DNA from: Polaribacter sp. BAL334
GTDB taxonomy: Bacteria; Bacteroidota; Bacteroidia; Flavobacteriales; Flavobacteriaceae
Length of the DNA stretch: 64,000 bases
Assembly (NCBI RefSeq): GCF_015767435.1
Contig: NZ_JADWOV010000233.1
Coordinates: 1 to 64,000, forward strand
Direction of reading: 5' to 3'
A program made the position numbers and the translations under genes. The notes beneath the pieces were generated by a model. It saw only the letters and a program-made list of their open reading frames with translations, was not told where the DNA came from and searched no databases. Of this stretch, positions 60,399 through 64,000 are shown piece after piece; within the stretch, counting starts at the first letter, position 1, and each line of letters starts with the position of its first letter.

Positions 60399-62804
60399 TT
60401 ATTTCCCAAACAAATGAATTTCTGTAAATGTTTTATCAACCACAATTTCTTGGTGTTTGTTTCCATTGCTGTCTTGTAAATCCACTTTTACGTTGTCAAT
60501 TTCGAAAGAGGTAATTTTGAATGGCAAGTTGTGGAATACAATTCTGAAATTGTTGTATTGCGCATCAAATTTTCCTTCTTTGTGTTGTTGAATTATACAT
60601 TCATTTTCTTTCCCTGTAAATTTGAAGGTACGCAAACTATAACGTCCTTTTTTATAGTCATAGCCATCATGTGCATCATCGTATAATTTGGAGGTTTCTT
60701 TGCCTATTTTGAAATACACATCCAAGGTGATTTCATCAAATTCTTTTTCGCCAACATATTGTTGTATAGGATATTTCGGAATCACAGCACCTTCTTTGAT
60801 GAAAATGGGCATGCTATCCAAATCTGCATCTACCCACATTTCTTTTCCTCCTTCTACGATTTCATCTGTCCAGAAATTATACCAATTTCCTCTAGGAACA
60901 TACATTCTTCTTCCTTTGGTGTTGGGTTCTAAAACTGGGCAAACCAAAATTTTATCTCCATATACAAATTCATCACTTCTGTAATGTGTGTGCACATCTT
61001 CTTGATCAAACAATACCAAGGATTTCAAAATCGGAATTCCATCATTGATATAATCCCAAAAAGCAGTGTATAAATACGGTAATAATTGGTAACGCAATTC
61101 AATGAATTTTCTGACGATATCCGTTATTTCATCGCCAAAAACCCAAGGCTCTTGTTCTCCATGATCTCCAGAAGAATGTACTCTACAAAACGCGTGAAAC
61201 ACGCCTAATTGAATCCATCTTGCAAATAATTCGCCTTGAGGTTGTTCTGCAAATCCACCAATATCACTTCCTGCAAAAGAGAAACCAGACATTGCCATTC
61301 TTTGTGCTTGCACGTTTGCAATCCATAAATGTTCCCAAGTTGCCACATTGTCTCCCATCCAAGTGGAGGTGTAACGTTGTGTACCAGAATAAGCGGCTCT
61401 TGTAATGACAAAAGGACGTTTTGGATACGCAAATTTTTTCAATCCATGATAGGTGGCTCTTGCCATTTGCATTCCATATACATTATGTGCTTTTCTGTGA
61501 CTGCAAGGATTTCCATCAAAATCATGACGCACATCATCAGGAAATGTTTTGTTAGGAACTTCCATTACTGCAGGTTCGTTCATATCATTCCAAACACCTT
61601 TTACGCCAATATCTTCAATCAATTCTTTAAATAATTCAGACCACCATTCACGCACTTCTGATTTTGTATAATCAGGAAAATAACATTCACCAGGCCACAC
61701 TTTTCCTTTCATATAAGGACCATCAGCTCTTTTACAAAAATAATCTTTGTCTAAAGCTTCTTTGAAAACGCTATATTCTAAATCGATTTTAATTCCTGGA
61801 TCAATAATTACAACCGTTTTAAAACCATCATCTTCCAATTCTTTCACCATTCTTTTTGGGTCTGGAAAATGGTTTTTATCCCAGGTAAAACAACGAAAAC
61901 CATCCATATAATCAATATCCAAATAGATGGCATCACAAGGAATTTTTAAATCTCTAAAAGTTTTGGTGATTGTTTTTACTTCACTTTCTGGAAAATAACT
62001 CCATTTACATTGATGAAAACCGAGTGCCCATAATGGAGGCAATGCATGAGGTTTTCCTGTTAAATCCGTATAATTGGCAACAACATCTTCCATTTTTGGA
62101 CCATAAATGAAATAGTAATTCATTTCACCACCATTTGCCCAAAAACTTGTTACATTTCTGCGTTCTTGCCCAAAATCGAAATGAGTTTTGAAGGTATTGT
62201 CAAAGAAAATTCCGTACGATTTATTATCTTGAATGGCTGTATAAAAAGGAATCGCTTTGTAAATAGGGTCTGTATCTTTTCCAAAAGCATACGAATCTGT
62301 TACCCAGTTTTCGAAACGTTTTCCTTTCATATTTACGCCAACAGGTTTGTCTCCCAAGCCATAATAGCTTTCTGAACGTTGACAAACTTTGCTCATTTTT
62401 ACGATATCACCTCCAAATTCATAACTTTCTTCCCAGTGAAAACCAAGTTCGTCTTCGTTGATGAGTTTTAAATCAAGGGCATCATAAATCTTAATTTGCA
62501 AGCTCAATTTTTCTACTTTACAAATTAGTTTTGAAGTTTTGATGATGTAATGATCTTTTTCTTCAGTAACCTCTAAAAAATTATATCCTCTAGAAGCGTG
62601 AATGGTAATTCCGTAAGAAAAATCATTGTCAAATTTTCCAGTAGTGGTATATCTAAAACGAATAACGCTATCTCTGACAACAGTTACTTGTAAAACAACA
62701 TTATTTTTGGTAGTGAAAAAAAGCGTGTCAACTACTTTTTTATAATTGATTATTTCTGATGGAAATAGATTTCCTTTTTGTTCAAGTTCGGTATTAACAA
62801 TCAT
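60399..62804 (-). CDS. Glycoside hydrolase family 31 (alpha-glucosidase type)
   Basis: 801 residues without a signal peptide, so cytoplasmic. N-terminal beta-sandwich, then the GH31 barrel: LWALGFHQCKWSYFPESEV, LDIDYMDGFRCFTWD, nucleophile in VKGVWNDMNEPAVM (D407), acid/base region WMGDNVATWEHLW and FAGSDIGGFAEQPQGELFARW; C-terminal beta-domain with VPRGNWYNFWTDE. It cleaves terminal alpha-glucosyl residues from oligosaccharides such as maltodextrins. The neighbouring glgB suggests work on glycogen or starch breakdown products. Confidence 0.92.
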   Translation of the reverse strand: MIVNTELEQKGNLFPSEIINYKKVVDTLFFTTKNNVVLQVTVVRDSVIRFRYTTTGKFDNDFSYGITIHASRGYNFLEVTEEKDHYIIKTSKLICKVEKLSLQIKIYDALDLKLINEDELGFHWEESYEFGGDIVKMSKVCQRSESYYGLGDKPVGVNMKGKRFENWVTDSYAFGKDTDPIYKAIPFYTAIQDNKSYGIFFDNTFKTHFDFGQERRNVTSFWANGGEMNYYFIYGPKMEDVVANYTDLTGKPHALPPLWALGFHQCKWSYFPESEVKTITKTFRDLKIPCDAIYLDIDYMDGFRCFTWDKNHFPDPKRMVKELEDDGFKTVVIIDPGIKIDLEYSVFKEALDKDYFCKRADGPYMKGKVWPGECYFPDYTKSEVREWWSELFKELIEDIGVKGVWNDMNEPAVMEVPNKTFPDDVRHDFDGNPCSHRKAHNVYGMQMARATYHGLKKFAYPKRPFVITRAAYSGTQRYTSTWMGDNVATWEHLWIANVQAQRMAMSGFSFAGSDIGGFAEQPQGELFARWIQLGVFHAFCRVHSSGDHGEQEPWVFGDEITDIVRKFIELRYQLLPYLYTAFWDYINDGIPILKSLVLFDQEDVHTHYRSDEFVYGDKILVCPVLEPNTKGRRMYVPRGNWYNFWTDEIVEGGKEMWVDADLDSMPIFIKEGAVIPKYPIQQYVGEKEFDEITLDVYFKIGKETSKLYDDAHDGYDYKKGRYSLRTFKFTGKENECIIQQHKEGKFDAQYNNFRIVFHNLPFKITSFEIDNVKVDLQDSNGNKHQEIVVDKTFTEIHLFGK

Positions 62805-63008
62805 TTTTTTTTGCTTGTTTTTTTAGTCGTGTAAAAATCGTAAAAGTTTAGAAAACAGTCTTTGTTTTTAGCTATTTTTTACGACAACGTTTGCGTGTAA
62901 AAATACTATAAATCAATGAAAATTCACAATCTGTGATGAGAATTTAGACATTCAAGACCAATTTATATTCCTATTAAAAAAGGCGATATATTTTTATAAT
63001 ATCACAAA

Positions 63009-63048
63009 AAAACATCCCTTTTTTGAGAATTCAAAAAAGGGATGTTTT
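63009..63048. terminator. Very strong terminator (18-bp perfect stem)
   Basis: AAAACATCCCTTTTTTGA and its perfect complement with a GAAT loop. It lies 5 bp beyond the glgB stop and ends that gene; A/T runs on both sides make it bidirectional. Confidence 0.9.
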
Positions 63049-63053
63049 GTTTT

Positions 63054-64000
63054 TTATTGAAATTTGAAAGCCATCATCGCTAATGGAGGTAAATCCAACT
63101 CTAGTGAATGTGCTCTTCCGTTCCATTCTCTAACTTCCGTTGTCAGATTTTTGTTTTTATAATTTCCTGAACCATGATATTTTGTGGCATCACTATTAAA
63201 AACTTCTTTTAAAGTGCCTTCTTTTGGAAGTCCAATTCTGTAGTTTTCTCTTGGAACTGGGGTCAAATTCAATACCACAATCACGTTGTCTTTTTCATGT
63301 TCTCCTTTTCTGATATAGGTCAACACCGAATTTTGATGATCTCCATGGTCAATCCATTCAAAACCTTCATGCGAAAACTGTTTTTGATACAAAGCAGGTT
63401 CTTTTTTATAGAGTTTATTTAAGTCTTTTACCAAGTTTTGTGCGCCTTTGTGAACATCATATTGCAACAAATGCCAATCTAAACTTGTTTGGAAATTCCA
63501 TTCCGAAGTTTGTCCAAATTCTCCTCCTTGAAACAATAATTTTGTTCCAGGATGTGTGTACATAAAACTATACAACAATCTCAAATTTGCAAAACGTTGC
63601 CACTCATCACCAGGCATTTTATCGACAATGGCTTTTTTGCCATATACTACTTCGTCATGAGATAAAGGCAGCATAAAATTTTCGGTAAAAGCGTAATTCA
63701 AACTGAATGTCAAATCATTTTGATGATGTTTTCTGTAAATAGGTTCTTTGGCAAAATATTCAAGAGTATCATGCATCCAGCCCATCATCCATTTCATTCC
63801 AAATCCTAAACCGCCATCATAAATTGGACGTGAAACTTTTGGAAATGATGTAGATTCTTCTGCAATTGTTTGCACGTCAGGGAAAGAAGCATAGACTTCT
63901 GTATTCATATCTTTGATAAAATCGATGGCTTCTAAATATTCTCTTCCACCAAACATATTGGGTTCCCATTGTCCTTCTTCACGTGAATAATCTAAAAATA
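63054..64000 (-). CDS. glgB: 1,4-alpha-glucan branching enzyme, C-terminal part (cut by window edge)
   Basis: The frame is open from the right edge through [21 protein letters not shown] and ends at 63054, giving about 315 residues of a protein of about 630-730. Visible GH13 motifs: the general acid in [25 protein letters not shown]-like [21 protein letters not shown] (transition-state histidine/aspartate), [19 protein letters not shown] and the C-terminal beta-domain [10 protein letters not shown]. The nucleophile region lies beyond the window. It forms alpha-1,6 branches in glycogen. The true start is outside the window. Confidence 0.93.
   Translation of the reverse strand, partial: FLDYSREEGQWEPNMFGGREYLEAIDFIKDMNTEVYASFPDVQTIAEESTSFPKVSRPIYDGGLGFGMKWMMGWMHDTLEYFAKEPIYRKHHQNDLTFSLNYAFTENFMLPLSHDEVVYGKKAIVDKMPGDEWQRFANLRLLYSFMYTHPGTKLLFQGGEFGQTSEWNFQTSLDWHLLQYDVHKGAQNLVKDLNKLYKKEPALYQKQFSHEGFEWIDHGDHQNSVLTYIRKGEHEKDNVIVVLNLTPVPRENYRIGLPKEGTLKEVFNSDATKYHGSGNYKNKNLTTEVREWNGRAHSLELDLPPLAMMAFKFQ

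Noticed and set aside
1..64000. CRISPR array, rRNA, tRNA or complete insertion sequence
   Set aside because: No regularly spaced direct repeats, no rRNA-like or cloverleaf sequence and no transposase gene were recognised on either strand.

Overview
The window looks like chromosomal DNA of a marine Flavobacteriaceae-type Bacteroidetes. The signs are very low GC, promoter elements of the TAnnTTTG (-7) type, a type IX secretion sorting domain on a GH16 enzyme, many N-terminal lipoprotein signals, and a flavobacterial gene set (paired type II and type III glutamine synthetases, fused IcmF mutase, B12-dependent ribonucleotide reductase, DUF4136, DUF4197, DUF5522). I saw no rRNA, tRNA, CRISPR array or complete insertion sequence.

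Region 1 (1-23.3 kb) is a polysaccharide-utilization region for a sulfated, uronic-acid-containing polymer. On the plus strand are three tandem lyases of the heparin-lyase-I-like fold, five sulfatases, a GH3 glycosidase and the broken start of a sodium:solute symporter. On the minus strand one operon (kduI, kduD, DUF4861 protein, a sixth sulfatase, kdgK, a YhcH/DUF386 protein, eda) covers the full route from unsaturated uronate to pyruvate and glyceraldehyde-3-phosphate. A divergent LacI-type regulator faces it. A perfect 16-bp palindrome overlaps the predicted -33 box of kduI, and a separate conserved element of about 55 bp lies upstream of two sulfatase genes. SusC/SusD and GH88/GH105 genes are not in the window and may lie to the left. 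The substrate could be ulvan or another GlcA/IdoA-containing sulfated glycan; the sequence alone does not settle it.

Region 2 (23.6-46 kb) is mixed. It holds a housekeeping run (TlpA-like thioredoxin, tpiA, prmA, clpS), pyrF, a secreted GH16 laminarinase-like enzyme, a flavin monooxygenase, two tandem CocE-type hydrolases with an interrupted DUF4174 gene, a YgiQ radical-SAM protein, a DM13-domain lipoprotein beside a beta-barrel protein, an amidohydrolase, a dienelactone-hydrolase-like protein, a sterol-desaturase-like protein, and a compact sulfite dehydrogenase / cytochrome c / rhodanese operon.

Region 3 (46-64 kb) is core metabolism: icmF, DUF4136 and DUF4197 envelope proteins, divergent glutamine synthetases, a PurM-like protein, nrdJ, prfA, a GH31 alpha-glucosidase and the 3' part of glgB cut by the right edge. 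Several gene ends carry near-perfect intrinsic terminators.

The most unusual observations are three short GC-rich palindrome-like sequences that are translated in frame inside icmF linkers; the duplicated cis-element upstream of two sulfatases; the broken symporter inside an otherwise intact catabolic locus; and a nested inverted repeat between kduI and lacI.
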